A DNA stretch of 64,000 nt from Byssochlamys sp. IMV 00236 (lineage: Eukaryota; Ascomycota; Eurotiomycetes; Eurotiales; Thermoascaceae): positions 204,390-268,389 of the forward strand of contig MSJH02000792.1 of the NCBI GenBank assembly GCA_001931875.2, written 5' to 3'. Below the pieces are notes generated by a model that worked only from the letters and a program-made list of their open reading frames with translations, ran no database searches and had not been told where the DNA came from. Position 1 is the first letter of the stretch. Every line of letters begins with the position of its first letter. A program made the translations under genes and the position numbers. Below, one piece after another: positions 1-15,473 of this stretch.

Positions 1-1215
1 AACATGGTTCGGCATAAGCAATATAATTATTCTTCAAGCATATGCTCGGCATCGAACACAGTGAAGCCGCTGAATTTGAGACGATGTTAGAAACCCAAGC
101 ATTCTCGGAATCATCCTAAGAGGTAGGACGTCTCCAATCCCGCTTTGGATATTATCTCCCGCAGCGAATTAGAAGACCTCCAGTTCCTCTCGAATACCTT
201 CGAGTTAGCGCCGAGTCTCCTATTTGTCCGAGGCATGTTGAATTTGAAGAAAAGAAACGCTATATCTCCTGCGGGGTCGCGGGGCTGAATGGGGCACAGC
301 ACTAAGAAAGTATAGATGAGTCAAGAAAAACTGGTATGTCTCTTAGCCGCATAGCTTTCGCTGATACATTTATTTAGTGTACCTAGCAGATTGGTGCCTT
401 TTGATGATTATGATTGGAAGACAAGAGATAGTCTCTAGGGGCTGGCTCCCGCATCAGATATTCAAGACAAGAATGGTGATAGTGTCTGGTTGAATCTCGA
501 GCCATTTGGAGGACATACGATGGACACTTGGCATATATGAAATGAAATGAGCACAAGATTAGGCAGGTTCTCGAGGACCTATTATGTATCCGTTCTACTG
601 CGGTAGTTACCTCCCGATTTGAGGGGTATCGGGAGGAGAGGATCGACGTGTCGACTTCACCAACAAATACGAGGCATTCAACTACTATGAAACACGTCCT
701 GGGTCAACTTGAGAGTGGAGGAGGGATAAATTCACCCATATATGACAGTTAATCAGCATGTGCCTTGGTGGTGACAAACGACGCATAACTAGTCCTGGCT
801 CCCTGGTCGTAGGTGCATAGTTTGCCCAGTCAGCGCTATAGGTAAGCTAGACAGGGTCGCTCTAGGTATTGGTGTATCTCGCCCGATGCATTCACGCAGA
901 TTGGAGTTTGGTATTACCGAAACTGTTGAATCTCGCATGAAACCCGAGAGATGGGTGTCGCTGCTAGGAATATGGCCATCTCGACTCATGCAAGGCCTTG
1001 CACATAATGCCCCTCCCCTGTAACTCTTCACGTGCTATAGTATAACTAATTAAGTGTTGTTCCAGGTCCCTTCACAGTTACCAAGTAAGCAGGGCCTGTC
1101 AGCCCTATCTACCATAGTTATTATCATACAGTCGGAGCAAAACCCTGGGGATTTTCCCCAAGTATGTACTTATGATTTGCATCCTTCCCCGCCAATCGGA
1201 ACAGCCGGGTCGCCC

Positions 1216-1235
1216 ATACTATACTATACTATACT
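1216..1235. repeat. (ATACT)4 tandem repeat
   Basis: Four perfect copies of a 5-base unit in intergenic DNA. No gene overlaps it. Confidence 0.9.
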
Positions 1236-2338
1236 ATCGATGCTCAATTTGATCAGATGCAATATGATAGATAGATAACCCCGACATGTGCCATGGGAGG
1301 AAAACACCATCAAGCTGAAGGTGGCTCCTCATGCGAATTCGGAGAGAAGACCAGTGAGAAAGATCGTCGCTTGTTTGCGCTTGGCTTAAGTAGCGTTGGC
1401 ACCAAGTTGTTTGGCAACAAAGTCTGGAAACGTAAACAATAGTCTAGCGACTGTCTGGGAATAATAATAATAACAATAACAAAACTACCCAGCCAGATGG
1501 TGCGCTAGAATCGATTTCAAGCCACAGACGGGCTAGCTTTCACGGATTTCTCATTCAAAAAAGTAAGCATACTTCCTAACTATGCTCCATGGATCCATGG
1601 ATTTCAAGCCAGCTCGGGTATCTAGTTAGGGGACGATCGATGCAAAACAAACTTACTCTACTTAGTTTGGGGCCCCAACAATTGCCTGTTCGGCAAGGGG
1701 GGAGCACAACTCGGATATTTCCGAAACTCGAGAGAGTCTTGGGGGCGCAACCTGAAGAATCCAACGGTTTCCAAATTGTTAGTAGTGTCGCCTTTTTTTC
1801 CCTTCTCGTCCCGCACTTCCCGCGCGCAAATGATATCCGGAATGATGTGCTGTGCGCGATTATCCTGGTTGAGGGAGTAATTATTATTATTATGGTAATT
1901 AATTAATTGATTAGTCGCTAATAGCATCGTCTCTGGGTCTACCATAGGCGGGTTCTGCCACTGGACTGCCTTCATCCTGCACCACAGAACTTCACCGGGC
2001 GTCAATTAGAGTGCCTTAGAAGCTTCAAAACATGTCTATGGAGGCAAGCGATGAAGGAACGGAGGCAAATGGTACCAACAAGTTAACAACTAAGGTTCGT
2101 CGGCCGTCCACAGGAGATGATCTTCCCATCACTGCGTCAACCGGCATTGGAGTCGAACAGCTGCTACTACTACTACTATCCACCAAAGGACTTATCTAGT
2201 CCATCTCAGAGCACCACTGAATAATGATAATCATAGTGGATTATTTAAAATATTATTGATTATTATATTATCCCACCACGACAGAGACAAGAGCGCGGGG
2301 TAGCACGTGACTGGTGTGTCAATATTCTACGGAGTATT

Positions 2339-2380
2339 ATGATCATTATCATTATTATCATCATTATTATTATTATTTGC
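2339..2380. repeat. ATT/ATC-rich microsatellite
   Basis: Trinucleotide-like run of ATT and ATC units. A similar ATT-rich tract follows at about 2480-2520. Open frames across these tracts are artefacts of the repeat. Confidence 0.85.
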
Positions 2381-3940
2381 AACAGGGACACGAATCCGCG
2401 GGAGATCCAGCCCAGACCACCTGAATTCCAGAGAGTGAGGATCGGAACAAGAATAGCAATTCATCGTCCCGTTCGACTCTATTCTTATTCTTATTATTAC
2501 TATTATGATTATTCTTCTTCTTGCAAGTTACAACCTTCACCGCACGAGCAGCCGGGATCACCGGTTGACCGGGACAAGCCGAGGCTGGACCCAGAAGATG
2601 CGCAATCACCGCCAGCTAGCATCCGTTGTGACAGGTACATTTGCCGACGTCAGATGGAGCGGCTGGCCCGAGATTGTCCTGAGCTAAAACAACCGGGCGT
2701 TGGAGGTAAAAAGAATGGTAGCTTTCGCTAACGGATTTCCGGACCAGTTGATGGCCTGTTGCAGCCTTCTCTCGACCACGATTTGCCAGTCCTGGAGAGC
2801 ATGAAAAGAAAGCTCGCTCGGCTGTCGTTCCCGGGAGAATCGTCATCCTATCCGAGATCGAGGGGTTGATGGTGAAGGGAGGGATGGCCTAGTTGGTATC
2901 TAGTCTGTGTGGGGAGGAGCCTCCTTGGTCGATACTGACTCTAGACAAGTCGCACTCTACTACTAGATACTGTCGAGATCCAGATCCGACTCTGCTGTGT
3001 GGCCACCGAGGTCCAGAGCGCAGGACTAGCAGGTCTCGCCTTGCAAGGCCGGTGTTATCTGCGCAGGGTCTCTATCATTTATTCAGGTAATAATAATAAC
3101 TACTATCTATAGTCATTGTTATTGTGTCTTATAGGTTCCAGCTCGAAGACGATCATGCTCCGTCAATAATAGTTAATAAATAATAATAATACCCGGAGAA
3201 CAAACGGTCATACCATCGATGCGGCCGGGATGTTGATGTGGGAAGTATGGACGATGGGTGTAGAGTTCAACGGCGCGATAGAGAGGATTAATTCAGGAAT
3301 TGGTTCGCCCGTCTGGATGGGAAAATGGGTCACTGATCGATTAACTTGGCTGCAAGGAGAGTAGTATACTCCGTAGACAGTTGGAATCGCAGTATTCTAG
3401 TCGTTCGGATCCCAGCGACATCTCGGCTGCATGTACCGTGGGCAGTAGTTGCGCCATCAAGAATGGCGAAACCCCAAGCTGCCACAAAACGTGCAGCTTG
3501 CAACGGTACCTTTTTCCAATCAACCAAAGCCCGTTAATCCACCCCTCCCCGTTCAACGTTGGCGTGCAAGATCCGGGCTCCGTCTGGGAGATGAGCAAGC
3601 GCTCTCGCCGCTGCATCGCCGAACCAACGCCAGGGCGGTTCCACGAGCCTCTTTTTCGCTCATCCTGACTGTTCAACAGGCCATCATCCACGGCGATGAA
3701 CTAACTACGATGACCCCGTCAGACACAGCCGTCTGAGGATCTTTCCAGCCATCGTCGGTGGTGATTCGATGACGACCAGCCTCGTGGCTTCGTTATTGTG
3801 ATGTTCGTGGTCAACCATGGGCCCCAGGCGAGAATAGTCAATCGTCTAACGTGCTCTGGGTGATTAACTATTCCACCACGAAAATAATAATAATATTGGC
3901 ATCCCGGGTCCACCATCCGGTCGGGTTCCCATGTGGCCAG

Positions 3941-3954
3941 TGTGTGTGTGTGTG
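3941..3954. repeat. (TG)7 microsatellite
   Basis: Perfect dinucleotide run in intergenic DNA. Confidence 0.9.
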
Positions 3955-4063
3955 GCCAGGCCTCGGGGCTCCAGGTTGACCATACCACTCTCGACGACTA
4001 CGACGACGACAACGACGGTATTTTTCGCCATGGCCCGTCCGTGAAGAAAATCTGGCCATTTGT

Positions 4064-4087
4064 GCTCTCTCTCTCTCTCTCTCTCTC
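4064..4087. repeat. (CT)12 microsatellite
   Basis: Dinucleotide run continuing into a C-rich tract. On the minus strand it reads as alternating Arg-Glu, which creates spurious open frames. Confidence 0.9.
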
Positions 4088-5685
4088 CCTCTCCCCCCAA
4101 TCCCCAATCCCCATCCACTGCCGTCAGCCGGAATGGAGCCATGGAGACTCGAGCAAGCATCCACCCCATCCCGGCTTGTCAGCCTCTGAGGATGGACACC
4201 AATACACCGCCGAGCAAACCGGTCGATGGGTGATCTTCGAATGAACCGCTGCCCACCAACGCATCCCTGACTGGGTGATGCTCAGGCCCGGTACGTATCT
4301 ACCATACGTGTCTTTGGACGATCTGATGCCCACAATTGCTCGCCAAACCCTCCGTCCGAATGGGCTTTGTCGGCGCCATTCACACCACCTGCACTCCCTT
4401 TTTGCGCTGCCGATCTCGGGACGCCTCCGTCCCGTGGGAATCGTGAGATGAGAGAGTCCTCCTGTTTCCCTGGCGCTGCAGCCTCTAATTAGCACGCGGC
4501 GTGCGCGTGGTGTCCGTCCTGGGCTCGATACTCTTTTGGGAAGCCCTGCAAGAAATCATGCCGCGCTGGTCTGGATGGGCAGGTGCTAAAAGACTTAAAA
4601 GACTAAAACACTAAAAAAGAGCAAAGAGGATCATAGCCAGGGTCTCTCGGAAGCCACGCCAGTAGCCTGCTCAGGCCTCCGCCGTCCGTCAGTTCAAACT
4701 ATTCCAGACTCAGCGACCAGGGGTCACAGTTCCTATGGTACAGTAGTCTACCATACAGTCTACAGCTTTGCCCGGCTCGTGGGAGCCTCCGGGGACTCAA
4801 CCGAAAAAGAAGAGTCGCGAATGCTGTCATCGACAGTCAACCGCGGGCGATCCCATCCGCGGGACGGATCTGATGGTATGCGACCCAGGAAAACGCTCCC
4901 AGGGCCCTTTCTGGTGGTTCCCGAGCTCCATTATTCTCGGCTGAAGGAGCTTAACTGATATGCGTTTTCCTTGGCGTCTCCTTTCCTGCGTCTGTCCGGA
5001 GTAATAAACTCTAGTATATACACGGTGTAGTCCTTAGTTTTGCCCAAACTCCGCCCCCCTCTATCTTCTTCTCGTCTCTTACCTGGCTCGTTTCAGCTAC
5101 CGGGGTCGACCGAACCTGTCGGAGAGGCGGCCCAAGAGCTTGTGAGCCTGGCATCGGCTGGCAGTCTACCCCAGCGCGCAAGGCAAGTGTCGTCGATCCT
5201 GCTCCCTGGGTTCGTTCGTGGGAGGCATTAGCGATCCTTCTTATTATTCTTCCTGCTGGCGACACACCTCAATTGTTCCGCAACTCCACGACTACTAAGA
5301 AAACGGCTGTCGAATTGTTCAACCGCGAGCGGTTAGGATGACTCTAACACCTGCTTAATCCCTCCGACAGCCCAATGTCAACGCAGGAGCACTCAGAGAC
5401 TCGTCGAGGACCCCGATACAAAGGTGTTGGGCGGCCCCGCGATATTATTGCTTGCCCTTGAATGCTCCGCTGAAGAGCCGCAAACTGTCCACTGATATCC
5501 TCCCCTCGCCACTTCTGACAAGTGCAATTTGCAGTGTCAATCCATTGTACTGTGTATGCCAAAAACGCGATCCATCGATTCTCTCTGTTTCCCTCTGTTT
5601 GTCTGGATAAAGAATTTCCGCTCTTGTTGTGCGCTTTTCTGGCGGTGATCGTGTTCGTTCTGGAAGTTGGTCCCCGGTCTCAACT

Positions 5686-5700
5686 GTGTGTGTGTGTGTG
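5686..5700 (+). repeat. TG repeat in leader of Zn2Cys6 regulator
   Basis: A short TG run ends 40 bases before the start codon at 5741, so it probably lies in the 5' untranslated region or core promoter. Confidence 0.7.
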
Positions 5701-5701
5701 A

Positions 5702-8384
<2,683 letters not shown>

Positions 8385-9348
8385 ATTGGCGGATATGTAT
8401 CACTTTCAAGAATTTCTTTAAATCCAGCACGGGCGATGCCATTCCGTCGCCCTGTTATGGAACCCTCATCCATCAATAATCGTCACGTGTTTAGGGTCCA
8501 TGTGAAGAAACAGTTGTCCTTATTCACCTGCTCGCTTTTATCATCGCCTGAGGACACAATTTCTTCCTTCTAGGCTGGGGGGTTTTCTGGAAGAGGGCGC
8601 GTCCCAGCCCCTGCTGATCCTCGTAAAACAGAGCGAGAGGTCATGCATGAAAGACAGCGAGCAACCGGAGAGCAGGGTCCTGGAATGACATACAGGAGGA
8701 TATAGGGTGTTTCAGTCGCTTGCCGGTTCAACTGTTCAACACGATTACAGTTATTCAGAACCTTTGCGATTATTTATCCCCTGCAGTTCAAAGTGGGCCA
8801 CACGTGAAACGAAGGTCATGGTTTAATGAAAAGCTGCATGTATTTCTTCGAGCGTTTTATGCATATGCATGTATGTGCGGATACGTGTCTATAATGCGAT
8901 TCATGTCATCATGAGATATTAGTTACCAGAATACTTATTATATAAACATATCTTTATTATTATTCAGGTTTTTTCTTTTTTTATCCGCTATGTTCGATTA
9001 TATGAGTAGAAGGAACTAGTTAACTTCCCACTCTTGAATTGGGAGGTGTATATCCGACATACGAAGTAAACACTATTCGTCCGATTCTCCGAAACGAAAT
9101 GGTTCGAAACTCTGCCTGTGTGATTGAGGGTCCTTCTTTTCTGTTTAGTATGATTATGTAGCAGCAGCAGCAGTAATAGCAAGGCTTACATTATATCTAT
9201 CCAGGTCTAACACCTCTGAATACAAAAAAAAAGAAGAACCAAAGAGAATTCCCCAAAAAGAAGGGACATATATACACTGTAATTTTTATTTATTCATTCA
9301 AATTTTCTAATTCCCTATTATTTTCTCTTTCCCACCACTCCCTTCATT
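8385..9348. other. Convergent intergenic region
   Basis: This lies between the 3' ends of the regulator and the prefoldin gene. It becomes AT-rich after about 8930 and has a CAG/TAA-type microsatellite at about 9162-9180. I see no gene. Confidence 0.6.
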
Positions 9349-10385
9349 TCAAGTCTCCAAATTAATACTCCTCCCGAAACGCGCATACAGCGCCACTTTC
9401 AATTTCTGAAGTTCCTCACGGATCTCACTGAGTGATTCCTCGAGTTTGGAGACGTCTTCTTCGATCTGCTCGGTAGATGTCGCGAGCATGGATTGCGCGT
9501 CAGAAAGAGGTAGGGAGATGAAAGAGTCGCCGATTTTGTAGCTGTGGTGGGTGATGTTAGTGGGGGTATGGTATGGCATGAAGGGTAAGGTAGGTAGGTA
9601 GGTAGGTAGATGAATGAATGAATGGGCTACTTACGGGACGAGGTCATCTTCATCGGCCAGTTCGAGTTCTGTAGAGACTTCTTCGAGATCTTCTTTGTCT
9701 TTCTGTTGTGGGTTTGTTAGTTGAGTTGTTTGTTTTGGGCTCTTTTTGTGGTTGTGTCTTTTGGTCTTGTTTTGTGAGGGGGTTTTGTTTGATTGGGTAT
9801 ATATGATATGGATTTTGGATGGTCTGTTAATTTTTTGGAGATTGAAATCCGTCGTATATGGATTCGAATCTGGTGGATTTGATGACCAATGTAGATAGAA
9901 AGACAAATTGGGTATCAAAGAAGCAGGCAGCATTTCCATTGCTGCAGTGAGGGGAATACCATAATTGAAGAGATAAATAATGAACCAAACCACATCGTAA
10001 TTAAAAAAGGAAAAAAAAAAAAAAAAAAAAATTGAAAACAGATTCTTCTTTCAAAAACAGGGAAGAAAGACGAAAAGAAAAGACCACATACCTGCTTCGC
10101 TTTCAACTGCTCCTCAAGCACCGTCTCCCGCTGATGCAGTCGACTGAAGCGATTGATCTTCTCTTGATCTTCACGACGGACTTCTGTGTCCTCACCGGGC
10201 GCAGAGGCCTCGTCCTCTTTCGAGAGCTGGTGGCAAGGAGAGAAAAATCAGTACATGACTATCGATCACCTGATGATGACGGCAGATTTGACGAAATATT
10301 TTCCACAAAGAAAAAACGATGTGGGCAAAACAATAAATGGATCAGATGCGAGATCTCATATACGTACCATCCGGTGTTGCAGCAT
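9349..10385 (-). CDS. GIM3: Prefoldin subunit 4
   Basis: A beta-type subunit of the cytosolic prefoldin (GimC) co-chaperone, which passes unfolded actin and tubulin to the chaperonin. Exons in coding order are 10385-10368, 10226-10092, 9702-9635 and 9541-9349 (137 aa). The first exon encodes only six residues. Two long charged helices flank the DEDDLVPYKIGDSFISL beta-hairpin segment, which is characteristic of subunit 4. The C-terminal helix ends in VALYARFGRSINLE. The length suits the family. Intron 2 is unusually long (389 nt) and carries a 21-base poly-A run on the plus strand (poly-T in the transcript). Intron 3 carries GGTA and TGAA repeats. The gene is divergent from atg27. Confidence 0.92.
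9589..9624. repeat. GTAG and TGAA microsatellites within prefoldin intron 3
   Basis: A run of GTAG units is followed by TGAA units, entirely within the last intron of the prefoldin gene. Confidence 0.85.
10011..10031. repeat. A21 homopolymer in prefoldin intron 2
   Basis: Twenty-one consecutive A on the plus strand, so poly-T in the transcript, about 60 nt downstream of the intron 2 donor. It probably varies in length between strains. Confidence 0.9.
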
Positions 10386-11418
10386 CTTGGGCAGAGGCCT
10401 TCGATCAGGGTCCTGTCGAGCCGGGAACTTTGACTGGAGCTGATAGTTACACGGAGGGGTTTGGATAGCTTGCAAGTGTCTTTCGTGGTGGAGAGTTGGT
10501 CCGTGCGGGAAGGCGGGCGAGGCGCGCGGATAGTGTTGGCAGTAGTAGTAGTAAGTAGAGTAGTTAATTAATCATTAATTATTGATTACAACGATGGATT
10601 GGTTATGGATTGCAATGATTCTGATCTGTTCATAACTATATCTTTTGATGAGATTTCGGTTCTTATATGAAGAGTCTTCTTGATTGGATCCATAGCTGCG
10701 ATTCTCATTGCATCCTCACGTGCTTGGTCCTGTGTCTCTTCAGGGGAAAAGTAGAAGCAAGTTACTATCGCTGCTGAGAGTGGATATTATATGATATTGT
10801 ATTTATATTATACTGATCTCACTATAAATGTCCATTTCCTCAGTCGTTGCTGCAGTTGACCGTCCACGTGCCAAATATCGGACGGATGCTGTCAACCTCT
10901 CCGCAGTCCACAATATCTAATTCTAGGCTGAAACAGCGTCGGAACAAACTGCGACAACAGACCAGCAATCCTGGCGACGACAATCCAGTTGACCTGACAC
11001 ACGTACTCTATCTACACAGTTAGCGGAAAAACCGCTTGTTCTCGTGGTGAGCAGAGCGTCCATGGGGCTTGTGGGTGACATCATCTCGTAATTCATTAAT
11101 CAGTTAGCCGCATGTGGAGAAAGCGCGGCGATACTCCAGCCTCAGCTTCATCTCGGCTTCTCCTCGTCCTGCACAGCTGTCCAACTTGTCCTCTCCGCCA
11201 GTCAAGCGTACCGGGATTTCCTGCAGGAGAGCGACATCTCCGCTCTCGCAACAATCCTCTGAGGTCTTTTGCCCCGTAACGCCCTTGAATCGCCCTACTC
11301 TAGTGCAGCTGGCTGGCTCCGGCCGGGCTGGATCGGTTTTCCGCGGTCGCCTGTCTATCTCTCCTCGTCCCATTCCCTTTCTCTTTCCATCAACCGTCTT
11401 GACATCCAATCCGCCACG
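10386..11418. other. Divergent promoter region of prefoldin 4 and atg27
   Basis: Both flanking genes start outward from here. The segment contains ATTA-rich stretches and two CACGTG-like or CACGTGC sites (near 10719 and 10864). The last 300 bases before atg27 are pyrimidine-rich, as in many fungal leaders. No gene is visible. Confidence 0.6.
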
Positions 11419-12587
11419 ATGCGGCTACACTCGTCATCACCTCTCGTTTTCCTCGCGTCGCTGCTGCCGGGTCTCACCGCCGCCAGTGGGTTCGATTGCG
11501 CTCACATCAGGGTCGACGGGATAGAGTACGATCTGAGTCCACTCGCGGGCGTGCACTCGCTATATCATGTGGAGGAGACGGAGGACGTCGTCGTCAATAC
11601 GACATATGTGCTGAATATCTGCAGTCCCTTGAAGGGCGCTGCTATCAGGGGGAAAGCCAAGTGCGGCACGTCCAAGAATAGTATGCTGCCTGCTCCTTGG
11701 AGTCTGCCAACCCCTACGTGTGCGGTGATGCTAATTCGAATCTACTCGTAGTTTGCGGCTTCCAAGAGACCAAATTCCTCGACGGATCTGAAGATTTTGA
11801 ATATGCCTTTCCGATCGTGGGACTGGATCCCATGGGCCACGGCTCGATAGACCCGGAAATCACCCGGCTGAAGCAGCTGGATTCAGCCCAGGAAGGGTTG
11901 CTGGTGAAGCTCTCCGGAGGGGAGTATAGAGAGGAACCCACAAAACCGGACTCGAAGAAAGCTGCCAGTGCCGTCATCGAATTCAAGTGTGACCCCGACC
12001 GAACCGGACTGGAGGGACTCAAGGATGTTAAAGATGACGATGAGAAGCAACGGCGTCGAGCTATGAAGCGGGATAGTGACGACGGCAACGACAAGGATAA
12101 TGGAGGCGATAGCAATGATGACGGAGACAAGGACGGCAAAGACGACAAAGCTGACAAGTCTCGCAGTCTTATATTCAAGAGCTTCGGGCCCGGTGATGAC
12201 AAGTCTTACGTTCTAAAACTGGACTGGAAGACCAAGTACGCATGCGATAACCAAGTCCGGGACAACAAGGGAAGCAATTCCTCTAGCCACTGGGGATTCA
12301 TCACCTGGCTGATCATCATGTGAGTGACCTTTTCTTCCTCTTGTCACCATCGAAATCGTGACAACTAATGTCTTGTTTCTCCGACATCCAGCGTCTTCCT
12401 CTGCACGGCAGCCTATCTCATTTTCGGATCCTGGCTCAACTACAACCGTTACGGTGCCCGTGGCTGGGATCTGCTCCCTCACGGCGACACCATCCGCGAC
12501 ATCCCGTACATCTTCAATGACTGGATCAAACGCGTGATCAACACGGTGCAAGGGACAGGAACACGAGGTGGCTACAGTGCCGTATAG
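11419..12587 (+). CDS. atg27: Autophagy-related protein 27 (Atg27)
   Basis: A type I membrane protein of the Golgi/endosome/vacuole system that supports Atg9 traffic during autophagosome formation. Exons are 11419-11680, 11752-12319 and 12392-12587 (341 aa). An N-terminal signal peptide (SPLVFLASLLPGLTAAS) leads into a luminal domain with several cysteines (FDC, NICSP, KCGTS, CGFQET). One membrane span (WGFITWLIIIVFLCTAAYLIF) crosses the second splice junction. A conserved cytosolic tail follows (GARGWDLLPHGDTIRDIPYI). The protein ends in YSAV, matching the tyrosine sorting signal known at the end of yeast Atg27. A long Asp/Lys-rich low-complexity stretch at about residues 200-245 interrupts the luminal domain. 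Confidence 0.93.
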
Positions 12588-13797
12588 TTATTTCGCCCTC
12601 TTGGGATTACTGTTTGACGTTTTGGATCACGCCCTCGAGATTAATCTGCAGTGAAATATACTCGCAGAGCCAGCGGCTGGCTTTATTACTGCTATGCCTG
12701 TCTGGAAGCTCGAAACTTTGGAAAAATGGATTCAAGGTTGCCACTGGAAGGGAAACCTAACCTAGGAATAGAATAGCAGAGAACTGTCATGTTTGCTATT
12801 GTTACATTATCATCCATGGGAATGATTGATTGTCCTTGTCTTGTTATTTTAGCTTCTCATATATAGCATGGTGGCTGTGGCCGTGGCTCAGTGCTTATCG
12901 TTGTTTTCTCAACGTTTCGGGTAGATGAAGATGAAGATGAAGATATGATATAATTTGTATCCTTTTCAAGACAAAATTCCTGGGTCTGAAGTTAGATTTT
13001 ATCGAGTACGTAGTCAAGAACAGTAGATCCGTACATTAGTGTCTTATCTTAATTCTCTCTTTTCATAGGAATCATAGGGCATGGTATGAATTAGAGACAC
13101 TACCGACTTGACCTCGCTCGAAATACTTGGTCCTGACGGGCGGTTGACATTCATCCATCCATTCGCTACCTAAACTTAATCAGCTAGTTAGCAGACCACC
13201 ATCGAACATGTGTCCCTACTGAAGAAGAAAAGAAAGCTGTTAACTATTAACTAATATTAATTCTTTACTTGGTAATTGTTCATCATACCTACCCTTTTGA
13301 TCCCAGTGTTGCGTTTCTAAAAGGTTAAAGTGAAATCAAATCAACGGGCTACGGGTACTCGATAGATAGATAGAAAGTAAGGTAACTAAGTGTTAGTATC
13401 GTTTCATGATATGAGAGATATTTAGTTTTCGGTTTATATGAACCCTCCATCGAGAGTTCATGATATATATCTGCTACGGAGATGTCACTTAGTTAGGGAT
13501 TGAATCTGATACAGCAACGAAGTTGGTTGGTTGTTACTGATGATTTGGCCCCGAGGCAGAAATAAAAAGAAAAGGAAAGAAAAAGAAGAATAATTTCGTT
13601 ACTGTTATAGCAAGTCATGGACGCATCCATCCATCCATCCATCATCGATAAGATTACTACTAACAAAGCAATAACGCATAATTCATATCTGTCTACCCTC
13701 TGTGATTGTAATTGTCCAGAGGGGCAGTTTAGCAAAGACCCGAGGCGGGAGGTTATAGCAATATCAATATCAATATCAATACTAAGAGAGGCCCGCT
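12588..13797. other. Convergent intergenic region
   Basis: This lies between the 3' ends of atg27 and the sulfotransferase-like gene. It contains GATGAA-type repeats near 12925 and a CATC run near 13623. No gene is visible. Confidence 0.6.
13623..13644. repeat. (CATC)n microsatellite
   Basis: About five copies of a 4-base unit between the convergent genes. Confidence 0.85.
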
Positions 13798-15473
13798 TTA
13801 GACTCTCATTGCGTATTTCTTCAGGTAGAGATAGTCGGCCATGTTACGGTCGACGGTCTCACGGATGATCTTGGCGCCCTTTTCGCCGTATTTGGATCGC
13901 CATTCGGCGTCATAGTCTTCTTCGGATTTGGCTGATTTCTGGGTTGGAGATTATGTCAGGTTTGTTTTTCTTTTCCTTTTGGTTCATTTGATGGACTGGA
14001 GAGTATTTATTGGAAGAGACAAAGATGGAGAAGAAAAAAGAAGGAAAGAACTTACAGGACCACGGGCAGTTAGGCCTGTCGACTCAATAGCATCGTCGTG
14101 GAAGCCCATCCACTTCTCGAAAGCCTCCTTGGCGAAACGGTGGTCCTCCTCGCTGTTCCAGTTGAGCATGTCTGGCGTGTATTCGAGACCGACGCTCTTG
14201 CAAAAGGCCTGGATCATCTCAGCAGGCTTCTCCAGCAGTTCGTCCGCGTCGACGACGCAGATCTCCACGCCATTGGTCTCGTCGATGTTGTTCGCGTTCT
14301 CGTTGGCGTATTCCGGATCGAGACCGTCGGTAGCGATCCGAGGTCCAACGAGGCGCACCTTGCGCAGGTAATCGAAGACACGACGGACCTCGTCGTACCC
14401 TGCTTCGGATGGATAGAATTCGTAGAAACCGGTGACCTTGTCAAGAGGCGGGATGGTGCAGCGGTAGTATGACGGGATACTGTAGTGAGGATCACGGATG
14501 AGGAAGGCAAAATGGAACTTGGACAGCATCTCCGTGGGGACCACGGTCGGATTGCCTGGCTCAGATTCCGTGCCGTAGGGGTACGGCGCCTTCTTCTTCA
14601 GCGACCCATCTCCATTAATCGACGTCGTACTACCGGCCACACCATCCGCCTCGGGGGCTCCGTTGGTAGTAGTCTGTGTGCCCACGCCACGCTTGGTCTT
14701 CTGCAGCGAGGGCGCAATGCTGGCAGGTTGGCCATTGGGCGGCACGAGATAATGGATGATGTCTTTGATAAACAGACGTTTTCCCTGAGGTCAAAGTGAG
14801 CACGAGGATCAATCAGTCACGCGAGGTTCAAAGAAAGTTCTCGCGGTGACAGGTATTTCGCAATCGTCTGCCGGTATGACGAATCCAGGGATCGGCCCTA
14901 AACCAGGAACCATCACGTGCTGGCCCCGATTCTGAACCATTCGAGGTCTCTGAGAGGAGGAAAAAGTCGAAATGATAGATCTTAGACAGGTAGGGCAGAA
15001 GATACGAATGATCTCGCCAAGGTGGCTGGTGCTGGATGGTTCTCGGGGAGGAGATTGTGCAGAGAATGACGCTCAAGGATGGAGGAGAACGACAGGGGGC
15101 AAGACAATAATAGCCAGAAATTGCTACAGAAAGGAGGAGCGGACCTCAGAAGCTTCTTGATCGATCCTATCAAAGATGGTCTTGAAAGTCGACTGGCTAA
15201 AGCCGCTTTCAATTCGGGCCTGCTCATCGTTCTCGTATCTCACGCTGAGCCTTTCCGGGCCAAAATAGAACGCATCTCCAAAGGGCTCGTGGATACATTT
15301 GAGAGTATCCCGACGGGTCATGAAGACCTGGATCGAAAAAGTTAACTGTGTTAGCAACAGAACCAGCCCGGTTGGTCGAGGGTCATCGTCGATGACAGCT
15401 AGTTACTCACCCGTTCAAAGGCCGTTGAGCATGCTCGGGGGTGGGTAGCCACGAAGATCGGTTTTCCCGCCAT
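13798..15473 (-). CDS. Sulfotransferase-like P-loop protein
   Basis: A cytosolic protein of the P-loop/sulfotransferase-like fold that is common in filamentous fungi; its substrate is unknown. Exons in coding order are 15473-15411, 15327-15145, 14784-14056 and 13938-13798 (371 aa), all in phase 0. The N-terminus, FVATHPRACSTAFERVF, corresponds to the phosphate-binding loop of sulfotransferase-like proteins. The segments FAFLIRDPHYSIPSYYRC and VVDADELLEKPAEMIQAFCKSVGLEY match the second conserved region and the helix after it. Intron 2 is long (360 nt) and uses a weak GTCCGC donor. I chose it because it restores the SEGKRLFIKDI junction that I expect from the family, but a different splice is possible. 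Confidence 0.8.

Noticed and set aside
1589..2005. Overlapping open frames on both strands (105 and 115 codons)
   Set aside because: No domains, low-complexity Ile/Asn runs from ATT repeats, and no splice structure linking them.
3864..4244. Several frames of about 100 codons on both strands
   Set aside because: They are created by the CT and TG microsatellites, which read as Arg-Glu, Leu-Ser and Val runs.
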